Shown: positions 7,310 to 17,533 of the stretch, one piece after another
Position numbering within the stretch: position 1 is the stretch's first letter
How the letters are laid out: each line of letters starts with the position of its first letter
Origin: Pseudomonas baetica
GTDB taxonomy: Bacteria; Pseudomonadota; Gammaproteobacteria; Pseudomonadales; Pseudomonadaceae
NCBI RefSeq assembly: GCF_002813455.1
Contig: NZ_PHHE01000001.1
Location: 3,771,001-3,835,000 of the forward strand
Direction of reading: 5' to 3'
DNA: 64,000 nt
Notes under the pieces: model-generated
Told to the model about the DNA's origin: nothing
Database searches by the model: none
The model's input: only the letters and a program-made list of their open reading frames with translations
Program-made: the position numbers and the translations under genes

Positions 7310-8926
7310 GTGGCCCACCCCGCCCAACGCCGCTGGTACCCCATCGTCTTCGCCATCGCCGCGCTGGTGCTGTTGCCCCTGAGCGTTCTGCTGCTCTCAT
7401 GGCAGACCATCGATCAACAGATCTGGTCGCACCTGTGGGAAACCCAGATGCCGCGCCTATTGGGCAACACTCTGACGCTGGTACTCGGCGTCGGCATCGG
7501 TGTGACGCTGCTCGGTGTCAGCCTCGCCTGGCTCACCAGCCTCTGCGAATTCCCCGGCCGACGCTGGCTCGACTGGGCGCTGATGCTGCCGTTCGCCATC
7601 CCTGCTTACGTGCTGGCGTTTGTCTTCGTCGGCCTGCTGGATTTCGCCGGCCCGGTGCAAACCCTGCTGCGTGAATGGTTTGGCACCGGCCTGCGCCTGC
7701 CGCGCGTGCGCTCCACCGGTGGGGTGATTGTGGTACTGGTGCTGGTTTTCTATCCCTACGTCTACCTGCTGGCGCGCACTGCATTTCTTGCTCAGGGCAA
7801 AGGCCTGATGGAAGCCGCGCGGGTGCTCGGCCAGTCACCGTGGCAAGCGTTCTGGCGCGTGGCGTTGCCGATGGCGCGGCCGGCGATCGGGGCCGGTGTA
7901 GCGCTGGCGCTGATGGAAACCCTCGCGGATTTCGGTGCGGTCTCGGTGTTCAACTTCGACACCTTCACCACGGCGATCTACAAGACCTGGTACGGCTTTT
8001 TCAGCCTGTCGAGCGCCGCGCAACTGGCCAGCCTGTTGCTGCTGGTGGTGATGCTGGTGCTCTACGGCGAGCGCCGCGCCCGTGGCGCCAATCGGGCAAG
8101 CAACGAGCGGCCGCGGGTCAAGGCGCTGTATCACCTGCGCGGGCTCAAGGCGTTCGCGGCAATGAGCTGGTGCGGATTGGTGTTCGCCTGCGCCTTCGTC
8201 ATTCCGCTGCTGCAACTGATCGTCTGGTTCTGGCAGCGCGGGCGCTTTGATCTGGATGAGCGTTACGCCGGGCTGATCCTCCACACTCTGTACCTGGGCG
8301 CAATGGCGGCGTTGATCACCGTCAGCGTCGCGTTGCTGCTGGCATTCGCCCGACGGTTGGCGCCGACCCGGGCGATCCGCTCGGGCGTCAGTCTGGCCAA
8401 CCTTGGCTACGCCTTGCCCGGCTCGGTGCTGGCAGTGTCGATCATGTTGGCGTTCAGTTATCTGGATCGCGAGCTGGTCATCCCGCTCTCCGGCTGGCTC
8501 GGGGGCGCAGGCAAGCCGCTGCTGCTCGGCAGTCTGGCGGCATTGCTGATGGCGTATCTGGTGCGCTTTATCGCCGTCGCTTATGGCCCGCTGGAAAACA
8601 GTCTGGCGCGTATACGGCCATCTTTGCCCGAAGCGGCACGAAGCCTGGGTGTCAGTGGGCCGCGACTGTTTTTCAAAGTGTATCTTCCGCTGTTGCTGCC
8701 CGGCACCTTGAGCGCGGCGTTGCTGGTGTTCGTCGATGTGCTCAAGGAAATGCCCGCGACACTGCTGATGCGCCCGTTTGGCTGGGACACGCTGGCCGTG
8801 CGCATCTTTGAAATGACCAGCGAAGGTGAGTGGGCAAGGGCTTCGCTGCCGGCATTGACGCTGGTATTGGTCGGGCTATTGCCGGTCATTGGCCTGATCC
8901 GTCGTTCCGCGCACAGAAACACTTAG
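7310..8926 (+). CDS. Ferric-iron ABC transporter permease (fused, two BPD domains)
   Basis: The 538-aa inner-membrane protein consists of two similar halves, each with a binding-protein-dependent permease domain of ~6 membrane helices. The ATPase-contact loops are visible as EAARVLGQSPWQAFWRVALP (~165-185) and EAARSLGVSGPRLFFKVYLP (~445-465). This double-length architecture is that of FbpB/HitB/FutB ferric transporters. The chosen start is a GTG with a weak ribosome site, the only in-frame start before the first hydrophobic helix. The partner binding protein is encoded upstream; the nucleotide-binding subunit is not in this window and must be supplied in trans. Confidence 0.9.
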   Translation: MAHPAQRRWYPIVFAIAALVLLPLSVLLLSWQTIDQQIWSHLWETQMPRLLGNTLTLVLGVGIGVTLLGVSLAWLTSLCEFPGRRWLDWALMLPFAIPAYVLAFVFVGLLDFAGPVQTLLREWFGTGLRLPRVRSTGGVIVVLVLVFYPYVYLLARTAFLAQGKGLMEAARVLGQSPWQAFWRVALPMARPAIGAGVALALMETLADFGAVSVFNFDTFTTAIYKTWYGFFSLSSAAQLASLLLLVVMLVLYGERRARGANRASNERPRVKALYHLRGLKAFAAMSWCGLVFACAFVIPLLQLIVWFWQRGRFDLDERYAGLILHTLYLGAMAALITVSVALLLAFARRLAPTRAIRSGVSLANLGYALPGSVLAVSIMLAFSYLDRELVIPLSGWLGGAGKPLLLGSLAALLMAYLVRFIAVAYGPLENSLARIRPSLPEAARSLGVSGPRLFFKVYLPLLLPGTLSAALLVFVDVLKEMPATLLMRPFGWDTLAVRIFEMTSEGEWARASLPALTLVLVGLLPVIGLIRRSAHRNT

Positions 8927-9006
8927 TCGTCAGTCCTGAATCATGCGGCTACAATGCGCGGCATTCGGTGCGGTTCGTCTGACAGATCTGTTCGCTGAGA
9001 TTGGCT

Positions 9007-9031
9007 GAAAGCCTTCTATTACAGGGCTTTC
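9007..9031 (+). other. Hairpin in the gcvT leader
   Basis: A 7-bp perfect stem GAAAGCC/GGCTTTC with an 11-base loop lies ~50 bp before the gcvT ribosome site. It lacks the conserved glycine-riboswitch core, and its role, if any, is unknown. Confidence 0.35.
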
Positions 9032-9082
9032 ACGCTGTACAGCGGCTGTCCGCACCTTCGCCACGCCCGGAAGGAGAAACCC

Positions 9083-10165
9083 ATGGGACAGCGTACGCCT
9101 CTGTATGACCTGCATCTCGCCCTTGGCGCGAAGATGGTCGATTTTGGCGGTTGGGACATGCCACTGCATTACGGCTCGCAGGTCGAGGAGCACCACGAAG
9201 TGCGCCGCGATTGCGGGGTGTTCGATGTTTCCCATATGACCGTTATCGACGTTGATGGCCCTCAGGCCAAAGCCTGGCTCCAGCATTTGCTGGCCAACGA
9301 CGTCGAACGCCTGCACCGCCCCGGCCGTGCTCTGTACAGCACCATGCTCAACGAGCGCGGCGGCATCGTCGACGACATGATCGTCTACCGCCTCGACGAC
9401 GGTTATCGCCTGGTGGTCAACGCCTCCACCCGCGATCAGGATCTGGCCTGGATGCAGGCACAACTCGGCGGTTTCGAGGTGCGATTGCACGAGCGCTCGG
9501 AGCTGGCGATGCTCGCCATCCAGGGCCCGCAGGCCCGGCACAAGATTGCCGAACTGGTGACCCAGTCCCGCGCCATGCTGATCCAGCACCTCAAACCTTT
9601 CGAAGCCTACGTCGACGGCGACTGGTTCATTGCCCGTACCGGTTACACCGGTGAAGACGGTCTGGAAATCGCCCTGCCGGCGGATCAGGCCCCGGCGTTC
9701 TTCAACGATCTGGTGGGTGCCGGGATTTCTCCGATCGGCCTCGGCGCTCGCGACACGCTGCGGGTTGAAGCCGGCATGAACCTCTACGGTCAGGACATTC
9801 ATCAAGACGTTTCGCCGCTGGCTTCGAACATGGCCTGGAGCATTGCCTGGGAGCCGACTACGCGTCAGTTCATCGGCCGCGCGGCACTTGAGGCTGAAAA
9901 AGCCGCTGGTGTGGCGCACAAACTGGTCGGTCTGGTGCTGGAAGAACGCGGCGTTTTACGCGCTCATCAGGTGGTTCGCATCGCCGATGTTGGCGAAGGG
10001 GAGATCACCAGTGGTAGTTTCTCTCCTACGCTAAGCAAATCGATTGCTCTGGCGCGTGTTCCGATGGCCACCGCCGACCGCGCCGAAGTGGAAATCCGTG
10101 GCAAGTGGTATCCAGTGCGAGTGGTCAAACCGACCTTCGTACGCCATGGCAAAACTTTGATCTAA
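9083..10165 (+). CDS. gcvT: Glycine cleavage system T protein (aminomethyltransferase)
   Basis: The 360-aa protein begins [20 protein letters not shown], with the GcvT signature [17 protein letters not shown] and the folate-binding motif [19 protein letters not shown]. It transfers the aminomethyl group from lipoyl-GcvH to tetrahydrofolate, yielding 5,10-methylene-THF and ammonia. It is preceded by a strong ribosome site (GGAGAAACCC) and followed 47 bp later by gcvH on the same strand. The C-terminal barrel with [14 protein letters not shown] is complete. Confidence 0.97.
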   Translation: MGQRTPLYDLHLALGAKMVDFGGWDMPLHYGSQVEEHHEVRRDCGVFDVSHMTVIDVDGPQAKAWLQHLLANDVERLHRPGRALYSTMLNERGGIVDDMIVYRLDDGYRLVVNASTRDQDLAWMQAQLGGFEVRLHERSELAMLAIQGPQARHKIAELVTQSRAMLIQHLKPFEAYVDGDWFIARTGYTGEDGLEIALPADQAPAFFNDLVGAGISPIGLGARDTLRVEAGMNLYGQDIHQDVSPLASNMAWSIAWEPTTRQFIGRAALEAEKAAGVAHKLVGLVLEERGVLRAHQVVRIADVGEGEITSGSFSPTLSKSIALARVPMATADRAEVEIRGKWYPVRVVKPTFVRHGKTLI

Positions 10166-10212
10166 CCTTTTCCGGCGGGCAGACCGCTGACAATTTCTCG
10201 AGGACACCGAAG

Positions 10213-10596
10213 ATGAGCGATATCCCTGCCGAACTGCGTTTTGCCGAAAGTCACGAATGGGCACGTCTGGAAGCTGACGGCACCGTCACTGTGGGCATCA
10301 GCGATCACGCGCAGGAAGCGCTGGGTGATGTCGTGTTCGTCGAGCTGACCGAAGCGGGCAAAGTGTTTGCTGCGCAAGATCAGGCCGGTGTGGTCGAGTC
10401 GGTGAAAGCCGCTTCCGATATCTACTCGCCAATCGCCGGTGAAGTCATTGCCGTCAATGAAGAGCTGAGCGGCTCGCCGGAACTGCTGAACTCCGACCCG
10501 TACGGTGCGTGGATCTTCAAACTGAAGCCAAGCAACACCACTGATCTGGAAAAACTGCTCGACGCCGCTGCCTACAAGGCTGCCATCGGCGAGTAA
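10213..10596 (+). CDS. gcvH: Glycine cleavage system H protein
   Basis: I start at ATG 10213 ([20 protein letters not shown]), preceded by a GAGGACACCGAAG ribosome site, giving 127 aa, the usual H-protein length. The lipoylation site is Lys65 in [15 protein letters not shown], inside a barrel-sandwich domain. H protein shuttles the aminomethyl group from GcvP to GcvT and the reduced lipoyl arm to dihydrolipoamide dehydrogenase. A strong terminator follows, so gcvTH forms one unit and gcvP another. Confidence 0.97.
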   Translation: MSDIPAELRFAESHEWARLEADGTVTVGISDHAQEALGDVVFVELTEAGKVFAAQDQAGVVESVKAASDIYSPIAGEVIAVNEELSGSPELLNSDPYGAWIFKLKPSNTTDLEKLLDAAAYKAAIGE

Positions 10597-10614
10597 GCTT
10601 CAAGCAATACCCCC

Positions 10615-10640
10615 AAAGCCCCGACTCGTCGGGGCTTTTT
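10615..10640 (+). terminator. Rho-independent terminator after gcvH
   Basis: AAGCCCCGAC/GTCGGGGCTT forms a perfect GC-rich stem with a short loop followed by TTTTT. It separates gcvTH from gcvP. Confidence 0.9.
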
Positions 10641-10656
10641 CATGGGCGATGATTTT

Positions 10657-10754
10657 CCCCTGTGGGAGCGAGCCTGCTCGCGAATGCGGTCTGTCAGAAC
10701 CATTTGAATTGACTGACACACCGCATTCGCGAGCAGGCTCGCTCCCACAAGGGG
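10657..10754. repeat. REPIN between gcvH and gcvP
   Basis: Inverted arms TGTGGGAGCGAGCCTGCTCG and complement, extended by CGAATGCGGT/ACCGCATTCG, flank a ~30-base spacer. It lies immediately after the gcvH terminator. Confidence 0.9.
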
Positions 10755-10850
10755 AAAGGGGTTGCTCTGAAAATTGGCGGCGATGTGGGCTGCTATGCTG
10801 GTTTGACCGTGTTGCATTGACGCCGAGCGCCAGCCAAGAGAGAGCCCGTC

Positions 10851-13724
10851 ATGTCCCAGTTGCCGTCCCTGAGCCAGTTACGCGATCCCGATGCTTTCCT
10901 GCGCCGCCACTTGGGCCCTGATGCTGCCGAACAACAGGCGATGCTCGACAGCCTCGGCCTCGGCAGCCGGGCCGAGCTGATTGAACAAACGGTGCCGCCG
11001 GGCATCCGCCTCAATCGCGCACTGGATCTGCCGCCAGCGCAGGATGAGCAAGCCGCGCTGGCGAAACTGCGCGGGTATGCCGAGCAGAATCAGGTCTGGA
11101 CCAGCCTGATCGGTATGGGCTACCACGGCACCCTCACGCCGACCGTTATCCTGCGCAACATGCTGGAAAATCCCGGTTGGTACACCGCGTACACGCCGTA
11201 TCAACCGGAAATCGCCCAGGGCCGGCTCGAAGCGTTGCTCAATTTCCAGCAACTGACCATCGACCTCACCGGCCTCGAACTGGCCAATGCCTCGCTGCTC
11301 GACGAAGCCACTGCCGCTGCAGAGGCCATGGCGTTGGCCAAGCGCGTGGCGAAGTCGAAGAGCAATCTGTTTTTCGTCGACGAGAACTGCCATCCACAGA
11401 CCATTTCCGTGGTGCAGACCCGCGCCGAAGGCTTCGGTTTCGAGGTGATCGTCGACGCTGTGGATAACTTGAGGCAGCACCCGGTGTTCGGCGCGCTGCT
11501 GCAATACCCCGACAGCCATGGCGAGATCCGCGATTTGCGGCCCGTGATCGGTCATCTGCATGCGCAGCAGGCGCTGGCCTGCGTCGCCACCGATTTACTG
11601 AGTTTGCTGTTGCTGACGCCACCGGGCGAACTGGGCGCCGATGTGGTGTTCGGTTCATCCCAGCGTTTTGGTGTGCCGATGGGTTACGGCGGCCCGCATG
11701 CGGCGTTTTTTGCCAGTCGCGAGGAATACAAACGGGCAATTCCGGGGCGGATCATCGGCGTGTCGAAAGACGCTCGCGGCAACGTGGCGCTGCGTATGGC
11801 GCTGCAAACCCGCGAGCAACATATCCGCCGCGAGAAGGCCAATTCGAACATCTGCACCGCGCAGGTTTTGCTGGCCAATATCGCCAGTTTCTACGCGGTG
11901 TATCACGGGCCGGAAGGTTTGAAGCGGATCGCCCAGCGCGTGCATCGGCTGACCTGCATTCTTGCGGCAGGCCTTGAGCGCCATGGCATCAAGCGGGTCA
12001 ACGAGCAGTTTTTCGATACGCTGACGCTGGAGGTTGGCGGTGCGCAAACCGCGATCATCGAAAGTGCCCAAGCCGCGCAGATCAATCTGAGGATTCTCGG
12101 TCGTGGTCGAGTCGGCCTGAGCCTCGATGAAGCCTGTGATGAAAGCACTGTGGCGAAACTCTTTGATGTGCTGCTCGGTGCCGATCATGGGTTGATTGTC
12201 GATGATCTTGACGCTGAAGTGCTGGTTTCAGGCATTCCCGCCAATCTCCAGCGCAAGACTCCTTATCTGCGTCATCCGGTATTCAACGCTCATCACAGCG
12301 AAACCGAGATGCTGCGTTACCTCAAGCAACTGGAGAACAAGGATCTGGCACTCAACCAGTCGATGATCCCGCTGGGCTCTTGCACCATGAAACTCAATGC
12401 CACCAGCGAGATGATCCCGATCACCTGGCCGCAGTTCGCCAATCTGCATCCGTTTGCGCCGCGAGAGCAGGCGGTCGGTTACACCTTGATGATCGAAGAA
12501 CTGGAGCGCTGGCTGTGCGCGATCACCGGGTTCGATGCGATTTGCATGCAGCCCAACTCCGGCGCGCAGGGTGAGTACGCCGGGCTGCTGGCGATCCGCA
12601 AATATCACGAGAGTCGCCAACAGGGCGCGCGGGATATCTGCCTGATTCCATCGTCAGCGCACGGCACCAATCCGGCCTCGGCGCAGATGGCCGGGATGCG
12701 TGTGGTGATCGTCGAGTGCGATGACGCGGGCAACGTTGATCTGGCGGATTTGAAGGCGAAAGCCGCTGAGGCCGGTGCCAGGTTGTCGTGCCTGATGGCG
12801 ACCTATCCATCGACCCACGGCGTGTACGAGGAGGGCATCAGCGAAATCTGCGAGGTTATCCACAAGCACGGCGGTCAGGTCTACATGGACGGCGCCAACC
12901 TTAACGCGCAGGTCGGGCTGGCGCGGCCGGCGGACATCGGCGCCGACGTATCGCACATGAACCTGCACAAGACTTTCTGCATCCCCCATGGCGGGGGTGG
13001 GCCGGGCATGGGGCCGATCGGCATTCGCGCGCATCTCGCACCGTTCGTCGCTAATCATCCGGTGGTGCCGATCGATGGACCGCTGGCGCAGAACGGCGCG
13101 GTCAGCGCAGCGCCCTGGGGCAGCGCAAGTATTCTGCCGATCAGTTGGATGTACATCGCCATGATGGGCCCGCAACTGGCGGACGCCAGCGAAGTGGCCA
13201 TTCTGGCGGCGAACTACCTGGCGCAGCATTTATCCGGCGCGTTTCCCGTGTTGTATACCGGGCGCAACGGGCGGGTGGCGCATGAATGCATTCTTGATCT
13301 GCGGCCACTGAAGGCGCAGACCGGCATCAGCGAAGAGGACGTCGCCAAGCGTCTGATGGATTACGGCTTCCATGCGCCGACCATGTCCTTCCCGGTGCCG
13401 GGGACATTGATGGTCGAACCGACCGAGAGCGAATCCAAGGCTGAGCTGGACCGGTTTATCGGCGCGATGCTGAGTATTCGTGCGGAAATCACCGAGGTGC
13501 AGAACGGCAACTGGCCGGCGGAAGACAATCCGCTAAAACGCGCGCCGCATACGTTGGCGGATGTCACTGGGGTTTGGGAGCGGCCATACAGCATCGAACA
13601 GGGCATTACCCCGGATGCGCACACCAAGGCGCACAAGTATTGGCCGGCGGTGAATCGGGTGGATAACGTTTACGGGGATCGCAATCTGTTTTGCGCTTGT
13701 GTGCCGGTGGACGATTACCGCTGA
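10851..13724 (+). CDS. gcvP: Glycine dehydrogenase (decarboxylating), P protein
   Basis: The 957-aa full-length single-chain P protein combines an N-terminal (about 1-440) and a C-terminal (about 460-957) half, both of aminotransferase fold. The PLP lysine is Lys707 in [19 protein letters not shown]. It decarboxylates glycine and passes the aminomethyl group to lipoyl-GcvH. It sits ~250 bp after gcvH, beyond a terminator and a REPIN, so it most likely has its own promoter, although I could not single out convincing boxes. This is the gcvP partner of the gcvT/gcvH copy upstream. Confidence 0.98.
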   Translation: MSQLPSLSQLRDPDAFLRRHLGPDAAEQQAMLDSLGLGSRAELIEQTVPPGIRLNRALDLPPAQDEQAALAKLRGYAEQNQVWTSLIGMGYHGTLTPTVILRNMLENPGWYTAYTPYQPEIAQGRLEALLNFQQLTIDLTGLELANASLLDEATAAAEAMALAKRVAKSKSNLFFVDENCHPQTISVVQTRAEGFGFEVIVDAVDNLRQHPVFGALLQYPDSHGEIRDLRPVIGHLHAQQALACVATDLLSLLLLTPPGELGADVVFGSSQRFGVPMGYGGPHAAFFASREEYKRAIPGRIIGVSKDARGNVALRMALQTREQHIRREKANSNICTAQVLLANIASFYAVYHGPEGLKRIAQRVHRLTCILAAGLERHGIKRVNEQFFDTLTLEVGGAQTAIIESAQAAQINLRILGRGRVGLSLDEACDESTVAKLFDVLLGADHGLIVDDLDAEVLVSGIPANLQRKTPYLRHPVFNAHHSETEMLRYLKQLENKDLALNQSMIPLGSCTMKLNATSEMIPITWPQFANLHPFAPREQAVGYTLMIEELERWLCAITGFDAICMQPNSGAQGEYAGLLAIRKYHESRQQGARDICLIPSSAHGTNPASAQMAGMRVVIVECDDAGNVDLADLKAKAAEAGARLSCLMATYPSTHGVYEEGISEICEVIHKHGGQVYMDGANLNAQVGLARPADIGADVSHMNLHKTFCIPHGGGGPGMGPIGIRAHLAPFVANHPVVPIDGPLAQNGAVSAAPWGSASILPISWMYIAMMGPQLADASEVAILAANYLAQHLSGAFPVLYTGRNGRVAHECILDLRPLKAQTGISEEDVAKRLMDYGFHAPTMSFPVPGTLMVEPTESESKAELDRFIGAMLSIRAEITEVQNGNWPAEDNPLKRAPHTLADVTGVWERPYSIEQGITPDAHTKAHKYWPAVNRVDNVYGDRNLFCACVPVDDYR

Positions 13725-13750
13725 TTTCCCTGGATACACACAGTCCAAAT

Positions 13751-13838
13751 GTGGGAGCGGGCTTGCTCGCGAAGGCGGTGTGTCAGATACATTGATGTTG
13801 GCTGATACGACGCCTTCGCGAGCAAGCCCGCTCCCACA
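13751..13838. repeat. REPIN (GCGGGCTTGCTCGCGA type)
   Basis: Arms GTGGGAGCGGGCTTGCTCGC and complement, extended by GAAGGCG/CGCCTTC, surround a ~35-base spacer downstream of gcvP. It is the GGGCTTGC sequence variant, distinct from the AGCCTGC variant at 5988 and 10657. Confidence 0.9.
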
Positions 13839-13868
13839 GGGGTTAGGTGTTGAGGCGGAAATCCGGGC

Positions 13869-13901
13869 AAAAAAATGCCGCTCGTTTGAGCGGCATTTTT
13901 T
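13869..13901. terminator. Bidirectional terminator between convergent gcvP and DUF2388 gene
   Basis: AAAAAATGCCGCTC/GAGCGGCATTTTTT is an almost perfect inverted repeat with A and T tracts on either side. It can end transcription from both the gcvP side and the minus-strand gene. Confidence 0.85.
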
Positions 13902-13902
13902 G

Positions 13903-14220
13903 TTACTCGGAAGCCACGGCGTTCTTCGCCAGAATCGCGTTCGCCAGTTCCATATCTGTGGCTTGCAGGCCCGGGTTGTCGGCGCGGACTTTCTGCATAG
14001 CGGCTTCCAGATACGGCCCACGAATGCCGCCATCGCTGGCCACGAAGCTGCCGGCATCATCCTGCGCAGCGACGATCAGCTTGTGATCCTTGAAGGTCAG
14101 GTAAGTCGAGCCAGTGGTAGCGCCGGACGAAATGACGTTACGCCAAAAGCTGTCGGCCATCGCTGAACCAACAGGAAGGGACAGCAAGGCCAGGGTGGCG
14201 ACAGCAAGTTTGAGACGCAT
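13903..14220 (-). CDS. Exported DUF2388 protein
   Basis: The 105-aa protein has a clear signal peptide (MRLKLAVATLALLSLPVGSA, cleavage after SAMA). The short mature domain begins DSFWRNVISSGATTGSTYLT, recognisable as the Pseudomonas DUF2388 family. These small periplasmic proteins occur in several paralogues per pseudomonad genome; no function is known to me. The gene stands alone, on the strand opposite gcvP, with a terminator directly after its stop. Confidence 0.85.
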   Translation of the reverse strand: MRLKLAVATLALLSLPVGSAMADSFWRNVISSGATTGSTYLTFKDHKLIVAAQDDAGSFVASDGGIRGPYLEAAMQKVRADNPGLQATDMELANAILAKNAVASE

Positions 14221-14288
14221 GATTTAGGTGACTCCTGGGGGTTAACTACGGCGTTGGATCGTCATTTAGCGATCCGGTTCCATGCACA

Positions 14289-14732
14289 CTAATCAGCACG
14301 CTCCACCAGGAATATCACGCCTTGTTGTTCCGTTACGCGAACGCGCTCGCCGACCGGTGTGTCAGGCCCCCGGGCAATCCAGACGCCATCTGCAACCTTG
14401 ATTTTGCCGCGGCCGTCGATGATCGCCTCGCTGACCACGAACACTTTGCCGATCAACTCCTGGCCCCGCACATTCAGATTTGGTTGATCGCTACGGCGCA
14501 CCGCGGTGCGCTGGCGTCGCCACCAGTACAGCGCGCAGAGGATCGAAAACAGCGCAAACAGCACCAGCTGGATTTCCCACGGCAGACTCGGCAAGACAAA
14601 CGTCGTCACGCCAACTGCAGCGGCGGCCATGCCGATCCACAACAGGTAACCGCCAGCCCCGAACACTTCAAGAATGAGCAACACAGTGCCCAGCCCCAGC
14701 CAGCTCCAGAAGGTGAACAGTTCAACTGGCAT
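14289..14732 (-). CDS. NfeD-family membrane protein
   Basis: The 147-aa protein has an N-terminal membrane part of two or three helices (FWSWLGLGTVLLILEVFG, then MAAAAVGVTTFVLPSL and IQLVLFALFSILCALYWW). A C-terminal OB-fold domain (~80-147) contains GQELIGKVFVVSEAIIDGRG and RGPDTPVGERVRV. This is the short NfeD form without the ClpP-like protease domain. It lies 3 bp downstream of the stomatin-type gene, the standard NfeD-SPFH operon; the two act together in membrane microdomain or membrane protein quality control. Confidence 0.9.
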   Translation of the reverse strand: MPVELFTFWSWLGLGTVLLILEVFGAGGYLLWIGMAAAAVGVTTFVLPSLPWEIQLVLFALFSILCALYWWRRQRTAVRRSDQPNLNVRGQELIGKVFVVSEAIIDGRGKIKVADGVWIARGPDTPVGERVRVTEQQGVIFLVERAD

Positions 14733-14735
14733 GGC

Positions 14736-15656
14736 TCAGGCCTTCTTGCCGTCGAAGGTCGCTTTGACGATCTCGCCGATGCCACCCACTGCACCGATCA
14801 TCGAGCTCGCTTCCAGCGGCATCAGAATGACTTTGCTGTTGTTGGCCGAAGCCAGCTTGCCCAGCGCGTCGATGTATTTCTGCGCGACGAAATAGTTGAC
14901 CGCCTGCACGTTGCCGCCAGCAATGGCTTCGGACACCACTTTGGTCGCCTGGGCTTCGGCTTCGGCCTGACGCTCCCGTGCTTCGGATTCAAGAAACGCG
15001 GCCTGCCGGCTACCTTCGGCTTCCAGAATCTGTGCCTGCTTTTTGCCCTCTGCGGTGAGAATCGCCGAGGCTCGCAGGCCTTCGGCTTCAAGGATCTGCG
15101 CACGCTTGATTCGTTCGGCTTTCATCTGACCGGACATGGCGGCCATCAGGTCGGCAGGCGGGCTGATGTCCTTGATTTCGATCCGGGTGATCTTGATGCC
15201 CCACGGTGCGGTGGCTTCGTCAACGGTGCGCAGTAATCTCTCGTTGATGTTGTCCCGCTGGCTGAGCATGGCGTCGAGCTCCATGGAGCCGAGCACGGTG
15301 CGGATGTTGGTTTGCAGCAAGTTGCGAATGGCGTGTTCGAGGTTGTTTACCTCGTAGGCGGCCTGGGCCGTGTTCACCACCTGGAAGAAGCACACGGCAT
15401 CAATTTGTACCGTGGCGTTGTCGGCGGTGATGACTTCCTGCGGCGGGATATCCAGCACGCTTTCCATCACGTTGATCTTGCGACCGATGCGATCCATCAC
15501 TGGAATGATGATGTTCAGGCCCGGTTTAAGGGTGTTGGTGTAGCGACCGAAGCGCTCGACCGTCCACTCGAAACCCTGTGGCACGACTTTGAAGCCCATG
15601 AACAGAATGGCGATTGCCAGGGCCACAAACAGTAAAAGCACACTTCCGGTCTGCAT
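14736..15656 (-). CDS. qmcA: SPFH/Band 7 stomatin-like protein (QmcA family)
   Basis: The 306-aa protein starts with one membrane helix ([21 protein letters not shown], 5-25) followed by an SPFH domain ([20 protein letters not shown], then [17 protein letters not shown]). A long charged alanine/glutamate helix follows (~190-250, with repeats of AEGL/AEGK/AEGS) and a short C-terminal tail. It fits QmcA/YbbK and bacterial paraslipins, which form large membrane rings. It is the promoter-proximal gene of a two-gene operon with nfeD. Assignment to QmcA rather than another paraslipin rests on length and context. Confidence 0.88.
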   Translation of the reverse strand: MQTGSVLLLFVALAIAILFMGFKVVPQGFEWTVERFGRYTNTLKPGLNIIIPVMDRIGRKINVMESVLDIPPQEVITADNATVQIDAVCFFQVVNTAQAAYEVNNLEHAIRNLLQTNIRTVLGSMELDAMLSQRDNINERLLRTVDEATAPWGIKITRIEIKDISPPADLMAAMSGQMKAERIKRAQILEAEGLRASAILTAEGKKQAQILEAEGSRQAAFLESEARERQAEAEAQATKVVSEAIAGGNVQAVNYFVAQKYIDALGKLASANNSKVILMPLEASSMIGAVGGIGEIVKATFDGKKA

Positions 15657-15748
15657 AACGATTCCTTGTTGGATGGATCAATTGAGGTTGCAATGGCGCA
15701 AGTGTAACGGCCTGGAGCGGGGTTACGAACAGATTGATGGCAATCTGC

Positions 15749-17533
15749 TCATTTCTGCTCACTCTGCGGCGTCACCCGCAGCACCTCCTCAACAGTCGTC
15801 AGCCCCGCCGCGACTTTCTGCGCGCCGGACAGACGCAGGCTGCGCATGCCTTCCTTGAATGCCTGACGCCGAATCGCCGTGAGATCGGTGTCCGGGGTGA
15901 TGAAGGCCTTGAGGCTGTCGCTCAATTGCATGATTTCGTAGACCCCGGCGCGGCCGTGATAACCCGTGTCGCGACACTCCAGGCAGCCAATGGCCCGTTG
16001 CGCGTTACTCGGCAGGGGCGCTTGCCAGGGGCGGGTCAGAGTCTGCCAGTCCTCTTCATCGAGGGTCAGGGGCGCCTTGCAATGCGGGCATAAGGTACGC
16101 ACCAGACGCTGGGCCATGACCCCGAGTACGGTGGCCTTGATCAGGTAATGCGGGACCCCGAGCTCCAGCAGACGGCTGATCGCGCTCGGCGCATCGTTGG
16201 TGTGCAAGGTTGACAGTACCAGGTGCCCGGTCAACGCGGCCTGAATCGCCATTTCGGCGGTTTCGAGGTCGCGGATCTCGCCGATCATGATGATGTCCGG
16301 GTCTTGCCGCATCAGCGCGCGGACTCCGGCAGCAAAGCTCAGCTCGATGTTGTGCTGGACCTGCATCTGGTTGAAGGCCGGCTCGACCATCTCGATCGGA
16401 TCTTCGATGGTGCAGAGATTGACCTCCGGCGTGGCGAGTTTTTTCAGCGTGGTGTAGAGCGTGGTGGTCTTGCCCGAACCGGTCGGCCCGGTGACCAGGA
16501 TGATGCCGTTGGGCTGGCGCGTCATGTCCTGCCAGCGGCGCAGGTCGTCGGCGGAAAAGCCAAGCTGATCGAAGTCCTTGAGCAGTACTTCCGGGTCGAA
16601 AATCCGCATGACCATTTTTTCGCCGAACGCAGTGGGCAGCGTTGATAGCCGCAACTCGACTTCGCCGCCGTCCGGGGTCTTGGTCTTGACCCGGCCGTCC
16701 TGGGGTTTGCGTTTTTCGGCGACGTTCATCCGCCCCAGGCTTTTCAGGCGACTGACGATGGCCATGGTCACCTGCGGCGGGAATTGATAGACGTTGTGCA
16801 GCACGCCGTCGATGCGAAAACGCACGGTGCCTTGCTCGCGACGCGGTTCGATGTGGATATCGCTGGCACGCTGCTGGAAGGCGTACTGGAACAGCCAGTC
16901 GACGATGTTGACGATGTGCGCGTCGTTGGCGTCCGGCTCCTGATCACTGGCGCCGAGGTTGAGCAACTGTTCGAAGTTGCCGAGATTGCTGTTTTGCTGG
17001 TCGGCATTGCTCGCGCCACTGACCGATTTGGCCAGACGGAAAAACTCGACGCTCAAGCGCTGGATGTCCGTCGGGTTGGCCACCACCCGTTTGATCGGCA
17101 GCTTCAAGACGTGGGTCAGGTCGGCTTCCCAGCCGTTGACATAGGGCTGGGCGCTGGCCACGGTCACCGAGTCACGGTCGACCGCCACGGCGAGAATCTT
17201 GTGCCGTTGGGCAAAGGCGTAGGACATCAGCGGGGTAATGGCGGCGACGTTGATCTTCAGCGGGTCAATACGCAGGTAAGGCTGGCCGGCCTGTTGCGCC
17301 AGCCACAGGGTCAGGCTTTCCAGGTCGAGGTGTTTGCCCGGACGACTGAGGTCGTCCAGTTGCTGGCTGGCGATGAATTCCAGCGGGTGCATCTGGCCAT
17401 GGGCGGCATTGCGACGACGAGCATTCAGCGCCTGCTCGGCCGAGTCCTGGCAGATAAAGCCTTGGGCGACCAGTTCACGCAACACATCGTTGAGTTCCAG
17501 CCAGCGGTCCTGAGTGGCAAGTTGAACGGACAT
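15749..17533 (-). CDS. GspE/PulE/PilB-type secretion ATPase, standalone
   Basis: I start at ATG 17533 (MSVQLATQDRWLELNDVLRE), giving 594 aa. It has an N-terminal MshEN-like domain (~1-165) and a RecA-type motor domain. Visible motifs are Walker A GPTGSGKTT (349-357), the Asp box CTIEDPIE (~374-381), Walker B DPDIIMIGEIRD (411-422) and the His box LVLSTLHTND. There is a four-cysteine zinc motif (CPHC 482-485, CLEC 517-520). Such ATPases drive assembly of type II secretion pseudopili or type IV pili, but no other secretion or pilin gene is near. The same solitary gene sits near gcvP in P. aeruginosa (PA5210, from memory). Its partner machine is unknown. Confidence 0.9.
   Translation of the reverse strand: MSVQLATQDRWLELNDVLRELVAQGFICQDSAEQALNARRRNAAHGQMHPLEFIASQQLDDLSRPGKHLDLESLTLWLAQQAGQPYLRIDPLKINVAAITPLMSYAFAQRHKILAVAVDRDSVTVASAQPYVNGWEADLTHVLKLPIKRVVANPTDIQRLSVEFFRLAKSVSGASNADQQNSNLGNFEQLLNLGASDQEPDANDAHIVNIVDWLFQYAFQQRASDIHIEPRREQGTVRFRIDGVLHNVYQFPPQVTMAIVSRLKSLGRMNVAEKRKPQDGRVKTKTPDGGEVELRLSTLPTAFGEKMVMRIFDPEVLLKDFDQLGFSADDLRRWQDMTRQPNGIILVTGPTGSGKTTTLYTTLKKLATPEVNLCTIEDPIEMVEPAFNQMQVQHNIELSFAAGVRALMRQDPDIIMIGEIRDLETAEMAIQAALTGHLVLSTLHTNDAPSAISRLLELGVPHYLIKATVLGVMAQRLVRTLCPHCKAPLTLDEEDWQTLTRPWQAPLPSNAQRAIGCLECRDTGYHGRAGVYEIMQLSDSLKAFITPDTDLTAIRRQAFKEGMRSLRLSGAQKVAAGLTTVEEVLRVTPQSEQK

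Noticed and set aside
8930..9082. Glycine riboswitch upstream of gcvT
   Set aside because: I looked for the conserved aptamer elements and did not see them. Only a simple hairpin is present.
14736..17533. nfeD, stomatin and GspE-like genes as one secretion-related operon
   Set aside because: nfeD and the stomatin gene are a separate, universally paired unit. The GspE-like gene is 92 bp from its start and has no functional link to them that I can support.
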